A stretch of DNA of 64,000 nucleotides from Candidatus Acidiferrum typicum. Its GTDB lineage: Bacteria; Acidobacteriota; Terriglobia; Acidiferrales; UBA7541. The DNA is taken from assembly GCA_025463055.1 (NCBI GenBank), contig JAOAPV010000070.1, positions 62,001 through 126,000 of the forward strand, written 5' to 3'. The translations under genes were made by a program, and so were the position numbers. Position 1 is the first letter of the stretch, and the number at the start of each line of letters is the position of its first letter. The notes below the pieces were generated by a model. That model saw only the letters and a program-made list of their open reading frames with translations. It ran no database searches and was not told the DNA's origin. This document shows positions 57,633 through 64,000 of this stretch, piece by piece.

Positions 57633-58904
57633 CTACTTAAAGTCGCGCAGTGCTGTGAGGAGGCGGTCGACTTCTTCGACGGTGTTGTAATGGACCAGGC
57701 CGATACGCAGGAAGCCGCCTAGTTTTTCGCCGCCGAGGCGTTCGCTTAGATTTAGAGCGTAGTAGTTGCCGTCCCAGGTGAAGATGCCGCGGTCGCCGAG
57801 AGATTTCGCGATTTCGGTGGGATTGTGGTCGCCAATGCGGATGGAAACGGTGGAGCAGCGCTCGTGAAAACGATCCTTATCGCTGATGCCGAAGAAGCGT
57901 AGCTTGGGTATGGTGAGCAGGCCCTCGATCAGGCGCGCGAGGAGGGAGGTTTCGTGCTGGTGCGTGACGCGGTAGGCGGCGAGCAGAGCGCTTCGGCGAT
58001 CTGTAGCGGTCGGATCATGGCGGCGGCCAAGTTCGGCGAGGTAATCGACTGCGGCGCCAATTCCTGCGATCAGCTCTTGCACTTGCGTGCCGGTCTCCCA
58101 GCGATCGGGAAGCGCGTCGGTGGCAGGCCGCACTTTGTATGGCCGGAATTGCAGCAGGCGCTCGCGCTTGCCGTAGAGAGTGCCCATGTGGGGGCCGAAG
58201 AATTTATAGGGCGAGCAGACCAGGAAATCGCAATCGAGCGCGCGGACGTCGATAGATCCGTGGGGCGCGTAGTGAACGGCGTCGATGAACATGAGCGCCC
58301 CGGCCTCATGGGCGAGTTTGGTGATTTGCGCGACGGGATTGATCGTGCCCACAGCATTTGAAGCGTAGCCAAGGGCGACGAGTTTTGTTTTTGAATTAAT
58401 CTTGCGCTTTAAATCGTCGAGGTCGAGCGTGCAGTCCGCTTCGTGAATATCCACTTGGCGGATGACCACGCCCTTTTCTTCGAGAGCGCGCCAGGGCGCG
58501 ACGTTGGCATCGTGGTCCAGCGTGGTGACTACGATTTCGTCTCCGGCCGTGAGCTCTCGGCCAATCGCACGCGACAGCGCGAATGTGATCGTGGTCATGT
58601 TCTGCCCGAACACGACTTCATCCGCATCACAGTTGAAAAAGTCGGCCATGGCAGCTCGCGCTGACGCGATCATCGCGTCATTCGTGCGGCTCGTGGCGAA
58701 TGCGCCGCACGTATTCGCGTTGGACGAAGCAAAATAGTTCTGCACGGCGTCGATCACTTGTTTTGGTACTTGCGTGCCCGCGGGGCCGTCAAGAAATGCG
58801 GCGGGCTGACCATGCACCTGTAATTTCAGGGATGGAAATTGCGCTCGTACCCAGGCGGAATCGAGTGGCTTGCTTCCTGTTTCCTGCAAAGCGGGTGTGC
58901 TCAT
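57633..58904 (-). CDS. Cysteine-desulfurase-like aminotransferase (class V)
   Basis: A 423-residue PLP enzyme. F-L-D-G-P-A-G-T-Q-V-P near the start, S-N-A-N-T-C-G-A-F, T-T-L-D-H-D-A-N-V-A-P-W and the PLP lysine K234 in S-P-Y-K-F-F-G-P match the 'cysteine desulfurase-like protein' branch related to SufS and CsdA. The persulfide Cys of SufS is not clearly present in its usual place, and members of this branch are often of uncertain substrate. The gene stands alone; no suf or isc genes are near. Repeated CTCACGA sequences just before the start may be an operator. Confidence 0.85.
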   Translation of the reverse strand: MSTPALQETGSKPLDSAWVRAQFPSLKLQVHGQPAAFLDGPAGTQVPKQVIDAVQNYFASSNANTCGAFATSRTNDAMIASARAAMADFFNCDADEVVFGQNMTTITFALSRAIGRELTAGDEIVVTTLDHDANVAPWRALEEKGVVIRQVDIHEADCTLDLDDLKRKINSKTKLVALGYASNAVGTINPVAQITKLAHEAGALMFIDAVHYAPHGSIDVRALDCDFLVCSPYKFFGPHMGTLYGKRERLLQFRPYKVRPATDALPDRWETGTQVQELIAGIGAAVDYLAELGRRHDPTATDRRSALLAAYRVTHQHETSLLARLIEGLLTIPKLRFFGISDKDRFHERCSTVSIRIGDHNPTEIAKSLGDRGIFTWDGNYYALNLSERLGGEKLGGFLRIGLVHYNTVEEVDRLLTALRDFK

Positions 58905-58910
58905 TTTTGT

Positions 58911-58937
58911 CTCACGATTGTGAGTTTATCTCACGAG
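58911..58937. promoter_or_regulatory. CTCACGA repeats before the cysteine-desulfurase-like gene
   Basis: CTCAC-GATT-GTGAG (58911-58924) is a perfect inverted repeat seven bases upstream of the start codon, and CTCACGAGTG follows at 58930-58939. The repeated half-site suggests a repressor site in the leader. Confidence 0.45.
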
Positions 58938-59088
58938 TGTGCAGCCAAATTGTCCGGCTAGCTAGTTTCTCATAACGTGCGCTCCCGCTGAAATACCGCT
59001 CAGCGTGTTACGATAAATTTCTGTTGTTCACTCATGCCTTGGTGGCGCAGGCTATCAACTCCGCGCTTCGTTTCTCAAGAGGTGCATC

Positions 59089-59742
59089 GTGCCCGAAAGT
59101 TTTACGCCGACGGAGCGCACGCGCGTGGTTCGAGAGCCGCATCGCGGAGCGTACGATCGAGAAACAATTTACAAAATCCTAGATGAAGGAATTGTGTGTC
59201 ACGTTGGATTTTCGACCGCGGATCAGCCGTTTGTGATTCCCACCCTGTACGCGCGGGTCGGCGACGCAATTTATTTTCATGGCTCGGCAGCAAGCCGCAT
59301 GCTTCGCGGCGCGTCCACGGGCATTCCCGTGTGCATCACGGTCACGCTGACCGATGGTTTGGTGCTGGCGCGGTCTGTGTTCAATCACTCCATGAACTAT
59401 CGCTCGGTGGTGGCGCTCGGCAAGGCGACTCTGGTGGAAGCGCCTGGCGAAAAAGTTGAAGCCCTGCGTGCCTTCACCGAGAAAATTCTGCCGGGGCGCT
59501 GGGAAGACGCGCGGCAACCGAATGAGAAAGAACTGAAGGCCACCAGCATTTTGAAACTGGAGCTCACTGAGGTTTCGGCGAAAATTCGCTCAGGTCCCGT
59601 GCAGGACGACGAAGAAGATTACGCCCTGCCCGTGTGGGCCGGGATTGTACCCCTGCGCTTGCAGGCCGATCCGCCTATTCGCGATGAGCGATGCGACCCG
59701 GCGATTCCGACGCCTGCGTATGCGTCGAACTACAAGCGGTGA
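59089..59742 (+). CDS. PPOX-fold flavin-binding protein (pyridoxamine 5'-phosphate oxidase family)
   Basis: A 217-residue protein. R-V-V-R-E-P-H-R-G-A-Y-D-R-E-T-I-Y-K-I-L-D-E-G-I-V-C-H-V-G-F opens the fold, F-H-G-S-A-A-S-R-M-L-R-G contributes the flavin phosphate site, and V-L-A-R-S-V-F-N-H-S-M-N-Y-R-S-V-V-A-L-G-K-A follows. This branch is often annotated as nitroimidazole-resistance-like or FMN-binding; the substrate is unknown. Start GTG 59089 with AGAGG eight bases upstream. It lies alone, divergent from the desulfurase-like gene and convergent with homoserine dehydrogenase. Confidence 0.82.
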   Translation: MPESFTPTERTRVVREPHRGAYDRETIYKILDEGIVCHVGFSTADQPFVIPTLYARVGDAIYFHGSAASRMLRGASTGIPVCITVTLTDGLVLARSVFNHSMNYRSVVALGKATLVEAPGEKVEALRAFTEKILPGRWEDARQPNEKELKATSILKLELTEVSAKIRSGPVQDDEEDYALPVWAGIVPLRLQADPPIRDERCDPAIPTPAYASNYKR

Positions 59743-59786
59743 GAAGCGTTGGTGCTATGCAGCCAATTCAGCGGTAGGCCGTCCGG

Positions 59787-60797
59787 TTAGCTGCAAACGG
59801 CGCGGAGGAAATCTGCGAGCAAGCCGTACCCGGTCGCCTCGATTCCGGGGTTGTGCTCAACGAGGGATAATCCGAAGACATCCAAATCGAAACGGACCGC
59901 AGAGCTTGTGCCTTCCAAGTTTGCAAGCGGATCGGACGCGAGAAGCAGTTCTGGCTGGACGCTGCAGTCCACACCATCGCCGCGTCGTTGGGCTCGGCAC
60001 ACCAGCTTGTAACGCATGCCCGACGCGCGCACCGAGCGGATTTTTTCTTCACCGAGTTCGCGAATGCCGGTGCGCCGAATTTGTTCGAGTCGCACCGGCG
60101 CGTTCATTAACACTATCGCGAGCGCCGCGACCTTGACTGCGGCATCCCAGCCGTCCAAGTCCGCACTGGGATCCGTTTCCGCCACGCCCATGGCCTGCGC
60201 CCGCCTGACTCCCTCCTCAAAGGAACGCCCCTTCTCGATCTCTGTGAGCACGACATTGGTGGTGGAATTCAGCACGCCAGAAAAACCACGCAACTCCGTT
60301 GCCGGCAGGCCGAGCGGAAACATGGAGAAAATTGGCACGCCATCCATAACCGTCGCTTCATACAAAAACTTTTTGCCCTTCTCGCGCGCCAGGGCGGTCA
60401 GTTCGCCAAGCGCATGTACGATCGGCCCTTTATTCACGCTGACGGCATGAGCGCCCAACTCCAACGCAGCTTTGATGTGGTCAATAGCAGGCTGACCCGT
60501 GTGCACATCCAGCGAACTCGCCTCAAAAAACACATCCGCCCTGGCCTGCTCCAGCCACTCCCGCACATTTCGAACTGGTGAGGCGTCGTGCGGCGTCGGC
60601 CAGCGCCCATCCAGAATGGCCAGCGGATGTAAGCCGTCCGGATCGGCAAGCCATCCATTGCGGCGCGTTGCGACGCCCGTGAGCCGCCAGCGCACGTCAT
60701 AGCGGCGGCGAAGTTCTGTCTCTTTCGAGATCAGCAGGCGCAGAAATGCTCTGCCGACATTTCCAAAGCCCACGATGGCGAGGTTATAGGAAGGAAT
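59787..60797 (-). CDS. hom: Homoserine dehydrogenase, probable ATT start
   Basis: A 336-residue NAD(P) enzyme when read from ATT 60797, or 328 from GTG 60773. The Rossmann loop G-F-G-N-V-G-R follows at residues 10-16; the substrate-binding part contains N-K-G-P-I and L-N-S-T-T-N-V-V-L-T-E and D-P-S-A-D-L-D-G-W-D-A-A-V-K. It reduces aspartate semialdehyde to homoserine for threonine and methionine. Starting at GTG would cut the first beta strand (Y-N-L-A-I-V). GGAGGAG lies five to seven bases before the ATT, which makes this the more likely start. No ACT domain is present. Confidence 0.88.
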   Translation of the reverse strand: MPSYNLAIVGFGNVGRAFLRLLISKETELRRRYDVRWRLTGVATRRNGWLADPDGLHPLAILDGRWPTPHDASPVRNVREWLEQARADVFFEASSLDVHTGQPAIDHIKAALELGAHAVSVNKGPIVHALGELTALAREKGKKFLYEATVMDGVPIFSMFPLGLPATELRGFSGVLNSTTNVVLTEIEKGRSFEEGVRRAQAMGVAETDPSADLDGWDAAVKVAALAIVLMNAPVRLEQIRRTGIRELGEEKIRSVRASGMRYKLVCRAQRRGDGVDCSVQPELLLASDPLANLEGTSSAVRFDLDVFGLSLVEHNPGIEATGYGLLADFLRAVCS

Positions 60798-60871
60798 GTG
60801 CGCTCCTCCGCGACAGCTCAGGCGGCAAAACTTCAGACACTTCTACGAATGTTACCGCACTACTGCGCTGC

Positions 60872-63145
60872 TTATTTTGCCGCGGCTAGATTGCTGGCCG
60901 CCGATGCGATCAGCGCCGCCTCATCGCGCAAAACGCCGGCGACCACCACGATGGCTTCATCCGCCTGCTTCCACTCCTTCTGCTCGATGGCTTCGCGCAC
61001 GGCAGGCATAGTTTTGACTGCATAGCCGGTGTAGAAACCTGGTGCGTAGAGCTGGTGCTTGAACCACGGCCGGTTCGGTAAGCCTTGGGAGTTGGTGAGC
61101 TTGCGCTCGCTCTCGATCAGAAGGTGGTTTACTTCGGCGAGCGAAGCGGAGGCGAGTCGCGTGCCACCATTACCGTTAGCTTGATCGAATGCTTTGCGGT
61201 ATTCGCCGGCGCTACGCGTTACTTCTTCGACGGCGTTTTCGAGGGGCGTGAAGTTCAAATGCGGCGGCACAGCTTCCGCCGCGGGCGCAACTAGCGGATG
61301 GCGCGGATCGTCGGTGGCCTTGAACACGCCTTCCTCTATTTCGCGGTTGCGCTCGCGAATGTCATCCCGCGTCTTCTCCGAGAGCGCCTTCAATTCTTTC
61401 AAGTATGTCTGAACGGTGTCCGCGAAGTCGCCGAATTCAAATGGCAGCAAGTCCGCGTCGGCCAGGCGCATCACCGCAGTCCCGCCGGCTTGCGCGAGTG
61501 CGCGGCCATAAACAAAATCGGTGTCACTGAAATGCGTGTACCAATAAAAATCGTCGTAGATGGAGTGGTAGATACCGCCGCCGTCTTCTCCGCTGAATCC
61601 GATGTTGAGGGAGGCCACTCCATCGTGTTGCAGAAACGCGGTGTAGTCTGACCCCGAACCCAGCGCCGGGATTCGCAGGTCGGCACGTTCCCGGATTTCT
61701 TTGCGCTGCTCACCGGATTTCGCTTCCGCGATTTCGTGCAAACGGCTGCGCTTCCAGACAGAAAGCTGCGTCTCCGGATCGGAAACGTCGCGCGCAACAT
61801 CGTTGCTGAATTTCTCAAGCGTATGCGAGCCTTCAATGCCCAGATAGCCGCGGCCATTGCTGTCTGAGTTGACGTAAGCGACAGCATGCGCGCGCAGCTC
61901 GTCATAATGCTCCTCGGCAAATTCCGTCGAGCCCAGCAAACCCGGCTCTTCGCCGTCCCACAAGCAGAGAATAATTGTGCGCTTCGGTTTCCATCCCGCC
62001 TTGAGCAGTTCGCCGAAGGACCGCGCTTCTTCGAGCACCGCGACGGCGCCCGAGATCGGATCTTCCGCGCCATTCACCCATGCGTCATGATGGTTCCCGC
62101 GAATCACCCACTCATCAGGAAACGCCGACCCGGGAATTTTCGCAATCACGTCATAGACGGGCTTGATGTCCCAGTTCGACTTCACCTTCAGATGCACCTT
62201 CGCGGGGCCCGGTCCAACGTGATAGGTAACGCCCAAGCCGCCGCGCCAACCCTCCGGCGCGACACGCCCGGTCAACGCAGCGAGCAGCGGCTGCGCGTCG
62301 GCGTAGGAAATCGGAAGCACGGGGATTTTCGTAATCGTCGGCGCATCCTTAATATTCAGTCGCTTGGCATTTTTCGTGGCGCCAACTCCCGGCGTCAGGG
62401 GATCGCCGGGATAAACGGGCATGTCTGCAACGCTGCCGCGCTGCACACCATCTTTCGGACGCCACGCGCCGCTCGGAAAGGTATCGCCCTGCACGAAGCC
62501 GTCTTCGTGCGGATCGGAATAGATGAGGCAACCCACCGCTCCATGCTCGGCAGCAACTTTAGGCTTGATACCGCGCCAGGAATGAAAATAACGCGCGATC
62601 ACGATGGCACCTTTTACGGAAACGCCCATGCGTTCCAGTTGCTCGTAATCTTCCGGGACGCCGTAGTTCACATAGACCAGGGGCGCGGTGTAATCGCCGT
62701 CAATCGAATACGCGTTGTAGGTGGGCAACTGCTCGTTTTGTTGGTTCGAGGTGGGATCTTGCGGAACCGGTGGCTCCTGCAGCTTGGCCACAAACTTCGG
62801 GCCTCCTTCGACTAGCTCCACCAGGCGCTCTTTCGGCGTCGGGAACAGCACATCGAACTGCTCGATGTGCGCATCCAGGCCAAACTCTTTGAACTTTGCC
62901 AGAATCCATTCGGCGTTTTCTTTGTCATACGCGGAGCCGACATTGTGCGGGCGCGCGGAGAGATGCTGCATGTAGGAGCGCAGGTTTTCCGGGCTCGGAA
63001 TCGCGCGAAGCTTCTCTTCCCATTGGCGTTCGGTGCGAGAAGACTCCGCCGAATAGCCATACAATGTTTGCTCATCAGCGGTGACGCGCGTTCCAAGCGA
63101 CACAGCCGTAAACACAACTCCAGCGATGATGCTCCTGCGATTCAT
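60872..63145 (-). CDS. M28-family metallopeptidase (glutamate carboxypeptidase II-like)
   Basis: A 757-residue exported enzyme. Signal peptide to about 23; a PA-type lid domain (about 110-290); a catalytic domain with zinc ligands in G-N-H-H-D-A-W, D-P-I-S-G (bridging Asp), W-D-G-E-E-P-G-L-L-G-S, Y-V-N-S-D-S-N-G and Y-H-S-I-Y-D-D; and a C-terminal helical domain (about 600-750). This is the order of human GCPII, which removes C-terminal glutamate. All metal ligands are kept. It starts at ATG 63145 with GGAGG close by. Substrate in bacteria is uncertain. Confidence 0.93.
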   Translation of the reverse strand: MNRRSIIAGVVFTAVSLGTRVTADEQTLYGYSAESSRTERQWEEKLRAIPSPENLRSYMQHLSARPHNVGSAYDKENAEWILAKFKEFGLDAHIEQFDVLFPTPKERLVELVEGGPKFVAKLQEPPVPQDPTSNQQNEQLPTYNAYSIDGDYTAPLVYVNYGVPEDYEQLERMGVSVKGAIVIARYFHSWRGIKPKVAAEHGAVGCLIYSDPHEDGFVQGDTFPSGAWRPKDGVQRGSVADMPVYPGDPLTPGVGATKNAKRLNIKDAPTITKIPVLPISYADAQPLLAALTGRVAPEGWRGGLGVTYHVGPGPAKVHLKVKSNWDIKPVYDVIAKIPGSAFPDEWVIRGNHHDAWVNGAEDPISGAVAVLEEARSFGELLKAGWKPKRTIILCLWDGEEPGLLGSTEFAEEHYDELRAHAVAYVNSDSNGRGYLGIEGSHTLEKFSNDVARDVSDPETQLSVWKRSRLHEIAEAKSGEQRKEIRERADLRIPALGSGSDYTAFLQHDGVASLNIGFSGEDGGGIYHSIYDDFYWYTHFSDTDFVYGRALAQAGGTAVMRLADADLLPFEFGDFADTVQTYLKELKALSEKTRDDIRERNREIEEGVFKATDDPRHPLVAPAAEAVPPHLNFTPLENAVEEVTRSAGEYRKAFDQANGNGGTRLASASLAEVNHLLIESERKLTNSQGLPNRPWFKHQLYAPGFYTGYAVKTMPAVREAIEQKEWKQADEAIVVVAGVLRDEAALIASAASNLAAAK

Positions 63146-63276
63146 CCACCCTCCTCACAGACGGACAGGGTCCGTATTCTGCCTCAAATCGGCTGAGATT
63201 TAAAAATTAACTGTGAGTTTCGCTGCGGCACGACATAGCAGGATGTTTGTTTCAAGCGATTTGTTAAAAGGCCGCT

Positions 63277-63798
63277 TCAAATGAGCGGCTTTGACATCAG
63301 AATGTAGTGCGAGGGAGCCTTCGTGACTAAGTCTGCGGGAAATGGCTCGGTGCGAACGAACTCGTATCCGAGGCGCCGGTAAAAAGGCAGCAACTCTTCG
63401 CCGCGCGCGCTGATGACGCGCAAATCCATTACGCGAGAACCTGATTCGCGCGCAAGATTCTCCGCGGCGGTTACCAGTTGCCGGCCAATTCCCGCTCCTT
63501 GCCGCGCCGGCTGCACGGAAAGAAGACCCAAATAGCTGCGGTCGTCGCGGGTCTCAATGTAAACGCATCCGACCAGTGCCCTTGAGTCTAGTCCGCCCGA
63601 ATCCTCGGCGATCAGAAATGTGCCGCCGCTCATGAACGCGCGCACGCCCAAGTCGTCCACGCGATCGCCATCAAATACCACCTGCTCGACAACGAAGGCC
63701 GCGTTGATCAGGCGTGTGAGCTCTTCGACGTCGTTGTCAGAAGCTTGCCGAATACGGATGTTTCCGGAGTGCGGAGCCGTGCTTGCGTTGGTTGACAT
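63277..63798 (-). CDS. GNAT-family N-acetyltransferase
   Basis: A 173-residue GNAT enzyme from ATG 63798. I-R-I-R-Q-A-S-D-N-D-V-E-E-L-T-R-L-I-N-A-A-F opens the fold; the acetyl-CoA-binding loop is L-S-V-Q-P-A-R-Q-G-A-G-I-G-R-Q-L (Q-x-x-G-x-G/A pattern), followed by R-V-I-S-A-R-G-E-E-L-L-P-F-Y-R-R-L-G-Y. Substrate is unknown. The longer frame upstream (to 63870) lacks a start with support and has no homologous region. It is leftward like the M28 gene, 131 bp away. Confidence 0.87.
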   Translation of the reverse strand: MSTNASTAPHSGNIRIRQASDNDVEELTRLINAAFVVEQVVFDGDRVDDLGVRAFMSGGTFLIAEDSGGLDSRALVGCVYIETRDDRSYLGLLSVQPARQGAGIGRQLVTAAENLARESGSRVMDLRVISARGEELLPFYRRLGYEFVRTEPFPADLVTKAPSHYILMSKPLI

Positions 63799-63915
63799 GG
63801 ACGATGGCCAATCAGTCTGCCGATTTGGGAACGGTATCGCAAGCTGGTTCCAAGGGCGGTACGAGTGCACCTCCGGCCTCAGATTTTATTTGAACGGCGA
63901 TAGCAAACCGACTAT

Positions 63916-64000
63916 TTAGCCTTCGACGAAGTGGCAGGAATGCGTCTTCAGCACAAGCCACACTTTTTTCCCTACGGCAAGTTCCAAAGCGCGTTCCGCG
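63916..64000 (-). CDS. ModC-like molybdate transporter ATPase, C-terminal end
   Basis: Only the final 27 residues are in the window: A-E-R-A-L-E-L-A-V-G-K-K-V-W-L-V-L-K-T-H-S-C-H-F-V-E-G. The last part V-W-L-V-x-K-T-H-S-C-H resembles the molybdate-binding (TOBE-like) end of ModC ATPases. Too short for certainty; it runs off the right edge. Confidence 0.5.
   Translation of the reverse strand, partial: AERALELAVGKKVWLVLKTHSCHFVEG

Overview
The window looks like one chromosomal stretch of an Acidobacteriota genome, probably Terriglobia/Acidobacteriia-like, and possibly a metagenome assembly. The evidence is family content: an Oar-type TonB-dependent receptor with an N-terminal carboxypeptidase-regulatory-like domain, two membrane-tethered winged-helix regulators (one fused to a PD40 propeller), a DUF2934 protein, a divergent CRTAC1 (FG-GAP/ASPIC-UnbV) and TPR pair, an HExxH protein with acidobacterial-type spacing, and many secreted peptidases. 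The base composition is moderately GC-rich throughout, and I see no phage, insertion sequence, CRISPR array or rRNA operon.

Layout. 0-2.2 kb: the tail of a GH130 enzyme, DUF2934, a YdeI-like protein and an antitoxin/PIN toxin pair behind an apparently leaderless promoter. 2.2-9 kb: PD40 regulator, metalloprotease-like protein, CRTAC1 protein and a large TPR protein. 9-19.7 kb: a carbohydrate block. A membrane-anchored winged-helix regulator is divergent from the Oar receptor, followed by a TPR protein, a GH32 fructan/sucrose hydrolase, a PfkB-type fructokinase and a convergent trehalase. 19.8-27.7 kb: SDR enzymes, GNAT, DUF763, a broken DUF2971 gene, DUF1906, an ArsR/SDR divergent pair around a 20-bp palindrome, Dps-like and DJ-1/PfpI proteins, with two tRNA-Leu genes about 4 kb apart. 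27.6-36 kb: DUF72, dienelactone hydrolase, a YncE-like propeller, an S9 peptidase, an ArsC-like protein without its catalytic cysteine, pterin dehydratase, an LPG-synthase-TM protein and an ECF sigma factor.

36-48 kb: a frameshifted formate/nitrite transporter gene and a frameshifted ABC ATPase gene flank a candidate structured RNA. PilZ, citrate synthase, pirin, the rnr-lipoprotein-serC operon and the yqeY-DUF2141-puuD-like operon follow. 47-64 kb: sarcosine-oxidase-like enzyme, GT2, diguanylate cyclase, ATP-dependent DNA ligase, an APC permease and LacI regulator with a LacI-type operator, gpmI, a candidate small RNA, a cysteine-desulfurase-like protein, a PPOX-fold protein, homoserine dehydrogenase with a likely ATT start, an M28 peptidase, GNAT and the tail of a ModC-like ATPase.

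Most genes are housekeeping or typical of heterotrophic soil Acidobacteria. The least explained features are intergenic. Two short transcription units each have a sigma70-like promoter, hairpins and an intrinsic terminator but no ORF (about 37197-37400 and 57288-57410). There are also several clear operator palindromes, three REP-like hairpins, and three genes broken by single-base shifts. All functional calls come from reading motifs by eye; no database search was run.
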